Assembly: GCF_000264495.1 (NCBI RefSeq)
Contig: NC_017954.1
Location: 868,001 to 932,000 of the forward strand
Direction of reading: 5' to 3'
DNA: 64,000 nt
DNA from: Thermogladius calderae 1633
GTDB lineage: Archaea; Thermoproteota; Thermoprotei_A; Sulfolobales; Desulfurococcaceae
Shown in pieces: positions 43,168-50,877 of this stretch (position 1 is the stretch's first letter; each line of letters starts with the position of its first letter). The notes under the pieces are model-generated. The model was not told where the DNA came from. It did not search any database and saw only the letters and a program-made list of their open reading frames with translations. The position numbers and the translations under genes were made by a program.

Positions 43168-43998
43168 GTGGTGGAGTTGAGGCTCGCCCACATATTTAGA
43201 GACGCCTACATAGCAACGGGCCTAGCCATAATAGTGTTTTTCGTACTACTCGCGCTCCTAGCCGACGTCATAGCCCCCTACTCCCCCGTGAACTCTGTAG
43301 GTGCGCCACTACAGCCGCCCAGCCCCGGGCACATAATGGGGACGGACAACCTCGGCCGGGACATCTTCTCGAGAGTGGTCTACGGGTCCAGGATAGTCCT
43401 GGCGATCGTCGCCCTCTCCATCGCTTTGAGCGGCTTCGTGGGGACCCTCCTAGGCCTCGTGAGCGGTTACCTGGGCGGTCTGCTCGACAGGGTGCTTTCC
43501 TTCGTCATGGACTCGATATACGCCTTCCCATCCCTTATACTCGCCATAGCCCTCTCGGTGGCCTTGGGGCCGAGCCCCGTAAACGCCGCTGTCGCAATAG
43601 CTGTCGTCTACGTGCCGACGTACTTCAGAATGATCAGGGGACAGGTCCTCAGCGTGAAAAACGAGGGGTTCATCGAGCAGGCCCGCGTCCTGGGCTTACC
43701 GCCCTCGAGGATCGTGGTGAGGCACATACTACCTCACGTGTCGAGGACTATGATGGTGGTCTTCAGCATGAACAGCGCCGACGCTATTTTGACAGAGGCG
43801 GCGTTGAGCTTCATAGGCTTAACTGTTCAGCCCCCAACCCCGGACTGGGGCTTCGACTTGTACAAGGGGAGGGGCTTCGTCTTGGACGGCAAGTGGTGGC
43901 TCATGGCTTTCCCGGGCCTCTGCATAACACTGCTGGCACTAGGCTTCGCCCTTGTGAGCGAGGGGGTGTCGAGAATAACTGGTGCGAGGCTGAGGTAG
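43168..43998 (+). CDS. ABC importer permease, DppC/OppC type
   Basis: 276 residues from a GTG directly after the dppB-type stop. N-terminal membrane segment, then the APYSPV..HIMGTDNLGRDIFSRVVYGSR signature of DppC proteins near residue 50, five more membrane segments, and the EAA loop IEQARVLGLPPSRIVVRHILPHV near 170. Second half of the importer channel. Confidence 0.91.
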   Translation: MVELRLAHIFRDAYIATGLAIIVFFVLLALLADVIAPYSPVNSVGAPLQPPSPGHIMGTDNLGRDIFSRVVYGSRIVLAIVALSIALSGFVGTLLGLVSGYLGGLLDRVLSFVMDSIYAFPSLILAIALSVALGPSPVNAAVAIAVVYVPTYFRMIRGQVLSVKNEGFIEQARVLGLPPSRIVVRHILPHVSRTMMVVFSMNSADAILTEAALSFIGLTVQPPTPDWGFDLYKGRGFVLDGKWWLMAFPGLCITLLALGFALVSEGVSRITGARLR

Positions 43999-43999
43999 G

Positions 44000-44962
44000 T
44001 TGGCCGGCCACGTCCTGGAAGTCGAGGACCTGTGGGTGAAGTACTACACGATGAGCGGGGTTGTACACGCGGTCTCCGGCGTGTCCTTTAAGCTACGGAG
44101 AGGCGAGATGCTGGCCGTAGTGGGCGAGAGCGGCAGCGGGAAGTCCACGCTAGCGTACGCTCTGATGAACATGGTCCCGAAGCCGGGTAAGATCGTAAGG
44201 GGGAGGGTCCTACTCGGGGGTGTTGACCTGTTGACCCTCATGACAGAGGAGCTCAGGAAGGTCAGGGGGAGCAGGATATCCATAGTCTTCCAAGACCCGT
44301 TCACTACACTCGACCCTCTGAGGAGGGTCGTCGACCAGTTCACCGAGTTCCTCATGGAGCACGGGCTCGACAAAGCCACAGCACTGCGTGTAGCCCGGGA
44401 GTACACGGAGGCCGTCGGCCTCCCCGAGAGAGTTCTCGAGTCCTACCCGCACCAGTTGAGCGGGGGTCAGAAACAGAGGGTGGCGATAGCGATGGCGATC
44501 AGCCTGAGCCCCGAGGTGGTTATCGCGGACGAGCCCACTACGGCGCTGGACGTGATAGTCCAGAAGCAGATCATGGACTTAATAGACGATGTCAGGAGGA
44601 AGTACAAGTCCTCGTTCATCCTGATAACACACGACCTAGCCCTAGCCCTAGAGAGGGCGGACACCGTCATGGTGATGTACGGGGGTTACGTGATGGAGTA
44701 CGCCGATAAGAGCGAGCTGGTCCGCGACATGCGACACCCCTACACGAGGGCCCTCTTAGAGTCGCTGCCCAGGCTCGGCCAGAGGGGGCTGCCCAGCTTC
44801 CTCCCCGGCTACCCACCCGACTTGAGGAACCCGCCCAGCGGCTGCGTGTTCCACCCGAGGTGCCCCCTGGCGAGGGAGAAGTGCCGGGCCGAGCAACCGC
44901 AACTCGTGGAGGTCTCGAAGGGGCACTACGTGGCCTGCCACTACGCGGGGGTGGTGAAATGA
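44000..44962 (+). CDS. ABC importer ATPase, DppD/OppD type
   Basis: 320 residues from a TTG one base after the permease stop. Walker A GESGSGKST near residue 38, signature LSGGQKQRVAIAMA, Walker B VVIADEPTTALD, and the C-terminal extension with conserved cysteines (GCVFHPRCPLAREKC) that holds a [4Fe-4S] cluster in some DppD/F proteins. Energises transport together with the following ATPase, which it overlaps by 4 bases. Confidence 0.93.
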   Translation: MAGHVLEVEDLWVKYYTMSGVVHAVSGVSFKLRRGEMLAVVGESGSGKSTLAYALMNMVPKPGKIVRGRVLLGGVDLLTLMTEELRKVRGSRISIVFQDPFTTLDPLRRVVDQFTEFLMEHGLDKATALRVAREYTEAVGLPERVLESYPHQLSGGQKQRVAIAMAISLSPEVVIADEPTTALDVIVQKQIMDLIDDVRRKYKSSFILITHDLALALERADTVMVMYGGYVMEYADKSELVRDMRHPYTRALLESLPRLGQRGLPSFLPGYPPDLRNPPSGCVFHPRCPLAREKCRAEQPQLVEVSKGHYVACHYAGVVK

Positions 44963-45924
44963 GCAGGGTGGTCGAGCTCAAAAGCGTTGTCATGGACTTC
45001 GAGGTCAGCTTGTTCGGTCGTAAGAAGAGGGTGAGAGCAGTCGACAACGTGACGCTCGGCATCGCGGAGAACGAGATCTACGGCCTCGTTGGGGAGAGCG
45101 GTAGCGGGAAGTCGACTATTGGGAGAATCACGCTGAGGCTCTACAGGCCGACTAGGGGCAGGGTCTTCTTCGAGGGGGTCGACATAACGGACTGGAGCGA
45201 GAGGAGTTTGAGGAGGATTAGGAGGAGGATGCAGCTCATCCCCCAGGACCCCTACAGCGCTATAAACCCTGTCCAGACGTTGGGCGAAGCCCTAGCCGAG
45301 CCCTTGATCGTCCACGAGAAGCTCGATAAGCGTGAAGCCCTCGATATCGCGGCGAAGGCCCTCGAGGAGGTCGGGCTGGTGCCCCCTGAGGACTTCATTC
45401 ACAGGAAGCCCCACGAGCTGAGTGGTGGCCAGTTGCAGAGGGCGGTGATAGCGAGGTCCATGATACTGAGGCCGAGGTACGTCGTTGCAGACGAGCCGAC
45501 CAGTAACCTAGACGCCTCTATTAGGGCCTCGATCGTCAAGCTGCTCTTAGACCTCAAGAGCCGCTACGGCTTGTCCATGCTCTTCATAACGCACGACATA
45601 GTACTGCTCAGCCTCATAGCCGACAGGATCGGTGTCCTGTACATGGGGCAGCTCGTCGAGGAGGGGGCCGCTGACAAGGTCGTGAAGGAGCCGCTACACC
45701 CGTACACGAAGGCCCTCTTATCGGCCATACCCCGCGTCGGGGGTGAGGTGGAGACCGAGAGAGTAGACCTGAAAGGGGAGATAGGAGACCCCTCCAACCC
45801 GCCACCAGGCTGCCGCCTCCACCCCAGGTGCCCCTTCGCGACGGAGAGGTGCCGCAGAGAGGAGCCGCCCCTCGTCCGCGTCAACGGCAGGTGGGTCAAG
45901 TGTTGGCTTTTCTACGGTAAGTAG
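44959..45924 (+). CDS. ABC importer ATPase, DppF/OppF type
   Basis: 321 residues from the ATG that overlaps the previous stop (ATGA). Walker A GESGSGKST, signature LSGGQLQRAVIARS, Walker B YVVADEPTSNLD, and the C-terminal GCRLHPRCPFATERC cysteine motif. Last gene of the importer operon; a terminator-like hairpin followed by TTTT lies about 65-95 bases downstream. Confidence 0.93.
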   Translation: MSRVVELKSVVMDFEVSLFGRKKRVRAVDNVTLGIAENEIYGLVGESGSGKSTIGRITLRLYRPTRGRVFFEGVDITDWSERSLRRIRRRMQLIPQDPYSAINPVQTLGEALAEPLIVHEKLDKREALDIAAKALEEVGLVPPEDFIHRKPHELSGGQLQRAVIARSMILRPRYVVADEPTSNLDASIRASIVKLLLDLKSRYGLSMLFITHDIVLLSLIADRIGVLYMGQLVEEGAADKVVKEPLHPYTKALLSAIPRVGGEVETERVDLKGEIGDPSNPPPGCRLHPRCPFATERCRREEPPLVRVNGRWVKCWLFYGK

Positions 45925-46293
45925 CCGTTTACTGCTAGCGAGACGTGGAGGGCCCGTGATCGGGCACTCACGATGAGAATTATCGCGTAGACCCGCCAGG
46001 GGACCGGCGAGGGTTTTAGTAGTGGAGACGGCATAGGTCGCCCGCCCACGCGAGGGCGTAGCAACATTATGGCCCGACCTCTAGGCACCTAACACCTGCT
46101 TTTAGGTTTAGCGAGTAGAGTGCTGAGACCGCGCCGAGGACTAGAGATTAGCCCCAACCGCCGCTCTCTAAAAGACACTCTTCCGTATCTTGCACTACAG
46201 AGTTCTCACACGCTAGGGAACATCGTGTGAACCTCTTGTTGGGCGGGGTATTACTCACACACGGCGTGCGTGGTGATCCCGCGTTGCCGGGTT
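45925..46293. other. 369-base gap with hairpins downstream of the importer operon
   Basis: No coding frame is supported. A hairpin with arms ACCCGCC and GGCGaGGGT followed by TTTT at about 45990-46018 could terminate the importer operon. A second hairpin CGCCC/GGGCG lies at about 46038-46059. The rest shows no feature I recognise. Confidence 0.4.
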
Positions 46294-46815
46294 CTAGAAT
46301 TCGTAGTTGACTTCAAGGCCGAGCTCGCTCTTGACCGCCTCGACGAACTCGTAGAACTCCACGCTTCTCAGCACGAACTCCAGCGTCCTCCCGTCGACGG
46401 TCTCCACTACCACGTAGGCGCATCCATGGCAGGTGAAGGTCGTCTTGGAGATCAAGCCCAGACCCCACACCACGTCGGCTAGGATTTGAAAGGCGTTGAT
46501 GGTGCGGATGTCTCCCCTCGTCAAAACTAACCTTTTACGCCTGAGAAACCCCATGACGACTTCGAGACGCCCGTACAAGACCGCCACGACAACGGGCTCC
46601 CGGAAGAGTAGAACGAACAAGATGAAACCGAAGAGTGCTGTGAAGATTAGGAGTAAGAACACGATGAAGTTGAGTGGACCGAAGACTGTTATAATCACGT
46701 TGAGCATGAAGAAAACGTAGACGAGCAAGAGGGAGCCTAAAACCACCATCGAAAAAGCGTAGGCCTTGTGTACTATGTAAGCCCCCAAATCTAGTCCCCA
46801 GTACTCAATATTCAC
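46294..46815 (-). CDS. Membrane protein with C-terminal PH-like domain, unknown function
   Basis: 173 residues. Two membrane segments (about 17-42 and 46-70) in the N-terminal half are followed by a soluble beta-rich half (VAVLYGRLEVVMGFLRRKRLVLTRGDIRTINAF..YVVVETVDGRTLEFVLRSVEFYEFVEAV) that has the look of a bacterial PH-type domain. A CHGC pair (about residue 129) might bind metal. I do not recognise the family. Single gene. Confidence 0.5.
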   Translation of the reverse strand: MNIEYWGLDLGAYIVHKAYAFSMVVLGSLLLVYVFFMLNVIITVFGPLNFIVFLLLIFTALFGFILFVLLFREPVVVAVLYGRLEVVMGFLRRKRLVLTRGDIRTINAFQILADVVWGLGLISKTTFTCHGCAYVVVETVDGRTLEFVLRSVEFYEFVEAVKSELGLEVNYEF

Positions 46816-46854
46816 AGAAACAGAAAAATAAAAAGTCCAAATTTACATAGTCAC

Positions 46855-46995
46855 GCGCGACTCTATTGAGGCCAAGCAGCCCAGACGAGTGAGCCGCGGC
46901 ACCTCCTGAACAGGCCCAACCTGGCGCGCCTGCCTCAAGCACCCAGTAGGCGAGGGGCTCACGGCTACTCGTCAGCGTCCAGGCGGCCGCGAAGA
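46855..46995 (+). ncRNA. Candidate structured RNA in an intergenic region
   Basis: Outer arms GACGAGT (46884-46890) and ACTCGTC (46967-46973) pair perfectly; GAGCC (46891-46895) can pair with GGCTC (46956-46960) next to them. Inside lie CAGG/CCTG (46911-46923) and CGCCT/AGGCG (46927-46931 and 46948-46952). An AT-rich TATA-like run is at 46824-46835. Nested pairing in a 231-base gap without coding potential suggests a transcribed RNA, but no known family was recognised and the strand is a guess. Confidence 0.28.
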
Positions 46996-47046
46996 CATAG
47001 CGTGGTTTGGACCGAGAGCGGGGGCGACTTCGGGTGCGGGCGAGGT

Positions 47047-47577
47047 CTACCCGGCCTTTTTAAGGTAGTCCTCGACGATCTTAGCCAGCTCGTCCATTCT
47101 CTTCACGCCCTCGACCTTCACGCTCCTCGCGATCCTGCCGCCGTTCTCGACTGTCATTATCAGAGTCGTGGGCGAGGCGTGGACGTCGAACTTCTCGAAC
47201 GCCTTCGAGGCCGCCTTGCTCCCGCAGTCCTTGCTGAACCAGTTGCACAGGACTACGAGGTAGCTGAAGGGGTAGGCGTCACCTAGCAGCTTGACGAACG
47301 GGTACCAGTACATGTCGTAGACTCTACACGCGGGGCACTTCGCGTTGTCGAAGTAGACGACGTAGTTGCCCGGCTCCAGCTTCTGAGCGAAGTCCTCGTC
47401 GTCGACGGATATCAGCACCCACTTAGAGGTCTCCCTCGAGTACCTGTACACGCCGTGAGGCGAGTCCACGTCGACCTGGTCGAGCGCGAGCCCGACCTCG
47501 CCCTTCGCAAGAGTGCTCTTCTCCTCGGCCCTCAGCAGCTTCCTCAGTATGGTGATAAACAGGTCGCGGTCTTCCAA
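47047..47577 (-). CDS. Thioredoxin-fold protein with CPAC motif
   Basis: 176 residues: an N-terminal extension of about 65 residues, then a thioredoxin domain with YVVYFDNAKCPACRVYDMYWYPFV (Cys81-Pro-Ala-Cys84) and the cis-proline loop HASPTTLIM near residue 130. No signal peptide, so cytoplasmic. CPAC is unlike the usual CGPC and suggests a different redox potential or a persulfide role. The next gene is a divergent alcohol dehydrogenase. Substrate unknown. Confidence 0.75.
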   Translation of the reverse strand: MEDRDLFITILRKLLRAEEKSTLAKGEVGLALDQVDVDSPHGVYRYSRETSKWVLISVDDEDFAQKLEPGNYVVYFDNAKCPACRVYDMYWYPFVKLLGDAYPFSYLVVLCNWFSKDCGSKAASKAFEKFDVHASPTTLIMTVENGGRIARSVKVEGVKRMDELAKIVEDYLKKAG

Positions 47578-47655
47578 CGGTTAAGCACCTCTCTATTCAG
47601 GGTCAAGTAATATTATTGGGCTATATATAAAATAAACAGCCTTCAGGCGATCTCT

Positions 47656-48819
47656 ATGGGCCCCACGTTTAGAGTCTACAACGGCGGCGTGAACCTCGTG
47701 TTCGGCGTCAACGGCCTCGCGGATTTCAAAAACGTGCTGTCGTCGATGCGAATGCCTGTTATCGTGACCGGGAGGCGCTCGGCAGTGGAGAGCGGCGCGC
47801 TAGCAGAGGTGACGAAGATACTAGAGGAGAGCGGTGTGAGCTACGTGGTCTACGACAGGGTGACGCCTAACCCGACCCTCCAGCAGGCAGAGGAGTTGGC
47901 CGAGTACTACAGGAGCGAGGGTTGCAGGGAGTTCATCGCTATAGGGGGTGGGAGCGCGATAGACCTGGCCAAGTCTGCTAGGGCCCTCGTAGCGGGGGGT
48001 GGGAGTATACGCGAGTACTTCTACGGGATGAGACAAGTCCCCAAGGAGAAGCCGCTGTTGTTCGTCGTGAACACTACGCACGGGACGGGTAGCGAGGTGG
48101 ACAGGTTCGCCGTCCTCACCGACGAGGGGGAGGTCGAGAAGAGGGGCTTCCCAGCGGGCTACCCCGACTACGGGGTAGACGACCCGAGGTACACGCTCAC
48201 GTTGCCCCTCAACCAGTCGGTCTACACCAGTATAGACGCACTGTCCCACGCGATCGAGGCCGCGACGTCCAGGGTGTCCAGCCCCTACACGGAGTTGCTG
48301 TCCGTGGAGGCGTCTAGGAGGGTCTTCGAGTACCTGCCCAGAGTGGTTGGCAGCCCGAGGGACTTGGAGGCGAGGTACTGGCTACTATACGCCTCTATGC
48401 TCGGAGGAGTAGCAATAGACCACTCGCTAACACACCTTGGGCACGGCTTGGAGCACCTACTCAGCGCCTACAACCCTAAGCTACCCCACGGCGCGGGACT
48501 CGCCCTCGTCCACGCGAAGCTAATCGAGTACATCTACAAGGCGAGACCCGAGACCACTTGGCGGATCCTCTCCTTACTAGACCCCGGCTTGAGGCCGAGG
48601 AGCGAGGATGCTCCCAGAGCCGCGTCTGCCTTCAGGGGGTTCCTAGAGCGGGTGGGGTTCGGTGAAGGGCTCGGCGACTACGGTTTCACACCCGGTGAAG
48701 TGGAGAGGCTGTTCAAGGCCATCGCTTCGAGGAAGAGCATGAGGAGGTACTTGGAGCTGGCCCCCTTCGAGGTGACAGAGGACCTCTTATCTGAGATCGC
48801 GGCCGGCCTACCCTATTAG
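47656..48819 (+). CDS. Iron-containing alcohol dehydrogenase
   Basis: 387 residues, the family length. NAD(P)-binding GGGSAIDLAKSARAL near residue 97, the THGTGSEVD motif near 139, and metal ligands in SIDALSHAIEA and in LGHGLEHLLSAYNPKLPHGAGLAL. It interconverts aldehydes and alcohols, probably as a sink for reductant from peptide or sugar fermentation. It ends 63 bases before the superoxide reductase gene. Confidence 0.9.
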   Translation: MGPTFRVYNGGVNLVFGVNGLADFKNVLSSMRMPVIVTGRRSAVESGALAEVTKILEESGVSYVVYDRVTPNPTLQQAEELAEYYRSEGCREFIAIGGGSAIDLAKSARALVAGGGSIREYFYGMRQVPKEKPLLFVVNTTHGTGSEVDRFAVLTDEGEVEKRGFPAGYPDYGVDDPRYTLTLPLNQSVYTSIDALSHAIEAATSRVSSPYTELLSVEASRRVFEYLPRVVGSPRDLEARYWLLYASMLGGVAIDHSLTHLGHGLEHLLSAYNPKLPHGAGLALVHAKLIEYIYKARPETTWRILSLLDPGLRPRSEDAPRAASAFRGFLERVGFGEGLGDYGFTPGEVERLFKAIASRKSMRRYLELAPFEVTEDLLSEIAAGLPY

Positions 48820-48820
48820 C

Positions 48821-48878
48821 AAGGTTAACTTTATTAACTTCGGTTTTAATCTAAGAGTTAGGAATCCGAAAAGGTGAG
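48821..48878 (+). promoter_or_regulatory. Promoter, palindrome and Shine-Dalgarno of the superoxide reductase cluster
   Basis: An imperfect palindrome AAGGTTAA-CTTTA-TTAACTT (48821-48840) directly precedes a TATA-like GGTTTTAAT (48842-48850). AGGTGAG (48872-48878) is the Shine-Dalgarno for the ATG at 48883. The palindrome is well placed for a regulator next to the TATA box; the Lrp-type protein encoded third in the cluster is a candidate. Confidence 0.45.
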
Positions 48879-48882
48879 TTAG

Positions 48883-49257
48883 ATGAGCGAGCTGGGCAAC
48901 CTCATATACACGCCTCAGAGGGCTAGCGGGGAGGCGATCACCAAGGTAGAGTCCCACACGCCTAAAATACACGCCCCCGACAAGGTGAGTAAGAACACCC
49001 CGTTCAAGGTCAGGGTCGAGGTGGGACCCCACCCCAACACCGTCGAGCACAGTATTAGGTGGATTGAGCTCTACTTCAAGGAGGAGGGTAGGGCCTTCAA
49101 CCCCGTGTTCCTGGGAAGGTACGTGTTCGAGCCGGTCTACCACGAGCCCGTGGTAGAGGTAACCCTCAAGCTCGCCAAGAGCGGGAGGCTCATAGCGGAG
49201 TCCTACTGCAACCTCCACGGAGTCTGGGAGTCCTCCAAGGACATAGTCGTCGAGTAA
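48883..49257 (+). CDS. Superoxide reductase (neelaredoxin type) lacking the active-site lysine
   Basis: 124 residues, a one-domain class II SOR. The iron-site ligands are His25, His50, His56, Cys109 and His112 (ESHTP, HPNTVEH, YCNLHGVW). Most SORs have Glu-Lys-His before the first ligand; here it is Glu23-Ser24-His25, so the lysine that attracts superoxide is missing. Ignicoccus hospitalis SOR is known to lack the same lysine and still works. The enzyme reduces superoxide to peroxide without releasing oxygen, the usual oxygen defence of strict anaerobes. It is first of a three-gene cluster. Confidence 0.92.
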   Translation: MSELGNLIYTPQRASGEAITKVESHTPKIHAPDKVSKNTPFKVRVEVGPHPNTVEHSIRWIELYFKEEGRAFNPVFLGRYVFEPVYHEPVVEVTLKLAKSGRLIAESYCNLHGVWESSKDIVVE

Positions 49258-49271
49258 GGAGGTGGTTCTTT

Positions 49272-49592
49272 TTGGACAAAAACAAGAAGTATTTTTTCGT
49301 GCTAAAGTCCATAGAGCTCTACAACAGGTTCCGGGCCCCCGAGGCCGAGGCTAGGCTCGTAGACGTGAGAGACGACGGTACCGTGGTCGTCGAGTTCCAG
49401 GGGTCCTTCTGCCACACCTGCGGTATCAGGGACTGGGTCGAAGACCTCGCCTACGTGATGAAGAGCCTGGGCGGGGACGCCGAGTTAAAGGAGTACATAG
49501 AGCCGGAGGGCGAAGAGGACTATAAGAGAGTCGGCGTTTTCAGGGTAAGTAAAGTGCCGGACAGGTTCGATGAGGAATGGTCGACGAAGTAG
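49272..49592 (+). CDS. Unknown CxxC protein of the superoxide reductase cluster
   Basis: 106 residues. The TTG start is fixed by a strong Shine-Dalgarno, GGAGGTGG, 6-8 bases before it and 1 base after the SOR stop region. Core: RLVDVRDDGTVVVEFQGSFCHTCGIRDWVEDLAYVMKSLG with a C-x2-C pair, resembling the end of an NifU/iron-sulfur-scaffold-like alpha/beta fold. It may pass electrons or metal to SOR. Its 3' end overlaps the Lrp gene by 16 bases. I cannot name the family. Confidence 0.62.
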   Translation: MDKNKKYFFVLKSIELYNRFRAPEAEARLVDVRDDGTVVVEFQGSFCHTCGIRDWVEDLAYVMKSLGGDAELKEYIEPEGEEDYKRVGVFRVSKVPDRFDEEWSTK

Positions 49593-50014
49593 ACTTGCGG
49601 ATAATCGATAAGTTGCTGAGGAACGCCCGCTCCACATACAGCGAGATCGCGAGAGAGATCGGTCTAAGCGACGTGGCGGTGATGAAGAGGGTCCGGAAGC
49701 TGGAGCAGGAGGGCGTCATAAAGAAGTACACCGCTATAGTAGACCCATGGAAGCTCGGCTACGGTAAGGTCAGTATCACGGGTGTGAACGTCCAGCCCGA
49801 CAAGCTGTTCAACGTGATAGAGGAGCTCAAGAAAAGAGACTATGTGAAGCACCTGGTAGTGACCTCCGGAGACCACAACGTGATCGCACTCATACTCGCG
49901 AGGTCGTCCGAGGAGATGATAAGGATACACGACGAGATATCCCGGTTAGACGGGGTAGTCAAGGTCTACCCCGCTATTGTGAGCGACATTATCAAGGACG
50001 AGATGAGGATCTAG
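49577..50014 (+). CDS. Lrp/AsnC family transcription regulator
   Basis: 145 residues. N-terminal helix-turn-helix (DLRIIDKLLRNARSTYSEIAREIGLSDVAVMKRVRKLEQEGVIKKYTAIVDP) and a C-terminal RAM ligand domain (VSITGVNVQPDKLFNVIEELKKRDYVKHLVVTSGDHNVIALIL). The ATG overlaps the preceding gene, so it is expressed together with SOR and may control the cluster through the palindrome at 48821. Ligand unknown. Confidence 0.9.
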   Translation: MVDEVDLRIIDKLLRNARSTYSEIAREIGLSDVAVMKRVRKLEQEGVIKKYTAIVDPWKLGYGKVSITGVNVQPDKLFNVIEELKKRDYVKHLVVTSGDHNVIALILARSSEEMIRIHDEISRLDGVVKVYPAIVSDIIKDEMRI

Positions 50015-50057
50015 CCCCCGGGCCTGAAACACCCTCCTCGGGCTCCACCCTATAACT

Positions 50058-50849
50058 GTGTGTGCCCTCGTACGCGAGGCGTATTTGAATACGGGGCTCA
50101 GTAGTATACACTCAGGTGAGACGCCCCTGGCTGGGAGAGTAGAGGAGGTCTACTTACTGTCTAAGCTGATGTGCAAACTGTACGCCGCGTCTAGGAGAGA
50201 CACCCTCACCAACATCTCGAGGAGGCTGGGCGTGTCTGTGCAGGAGTTGAGCAGGATAATGCACGGCAAGGAGCCGGTAGGCGCTAAAAGAGTAGCCGAC
50301 CTGGTCTCTAGGCTGGCGTACGTTGACGAGGACGCCGAGCTGAGGAGGAGCATCCACGAAGCCCCGCTCCCCTTCCCCCACTTGAACAACTTGACGTCAC
50401 GCTACCCCCTCAGCCTCTACTGCTTCCTGTACAAGGCCATGGACGCGGTTAGAGGCCTCGAGTTCGGCTACATAGTCACCGTAGAGGGGGCCGGGCTGGT
50501 CCTGGCCACCCTGATGGCGGTAGCCCTCGGGAAGAGGCTGGTCTACGGTATAAAGGCGGCTAAGGTGGCCGGGGGCCGCTCCTTTACAGCTGGTCAAGGG
50601 CCGGTTTACTCCCTCGACGCGACTCGTAGGATAGTCTCCTTCCCCAGCGCACTGGACCTCAAAGGAGAGATGGCTGTTGTCGTGGACGGGGTGGTGTGGA
50701 CGGGGGCGACCGTGAAGTCTATGTCCAGGTACGTCGTGAAGAAGGGGGGTGTGGTCGAGGCCGCCGTTTTAATGGTGACGACGCGCGAGGTGGTAGAGAA
50801 GCTGGAGAGGGAGCTGGAGTACCCAGTACACGCCCTCCTGACACTATGA
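50058..50849 (+). CDS. HTH-phosphoribosyltransferase fusion, probable nucleotide-sensing regulator
   Basis: 263 residues from a GTG. Residues about 40-85 contain an XRE/Cro-like helix-turn-helix (TLTNISRRLGVSVQELSRIMHGKEPVGAKRVADLVSRL). Residues about 115-263 form a type I phosphoribosyltransferase domain with the PRPP loop VVVDGVVWTGATVKSM, where the usual second Asp is Gly. HTH-PRTase fusions such as bacterial PurR and haloarchaeal GfcR act as regulators that bind PRPP or nucleotides. The altered PRPP loop favours sensing over catalysis. It could instead be a salvage enzyme with an unusual N-terminus. Confidence 0.68.
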   Translation: MCALVREAYLNTGLSSIHSGETPLAGRVEEVYLLSKLMCKLYAASRRDTLTNISRRLGVSVQELSRIMHGKEPVGAKRVADLVSRLAYVDEDAELRRSIHEAPLPFPHLNNLTSRYPLSLYCFLYKAMDAVRGLEFGYIVTVEGAGLVLATLMAVALGKRLVYGIKAAKVAGGRSFTAGQGPVYSLDATRRIVSFPSALDLKGEMAVVVDGVVWTGATVKSMSRYVVKKGGVVEAAVLMVTTREVVEKLERELEYPVHALLTL

Positions 50850-50877
50850 CGACATGTACGCTGGCGGGATAAAAAAC

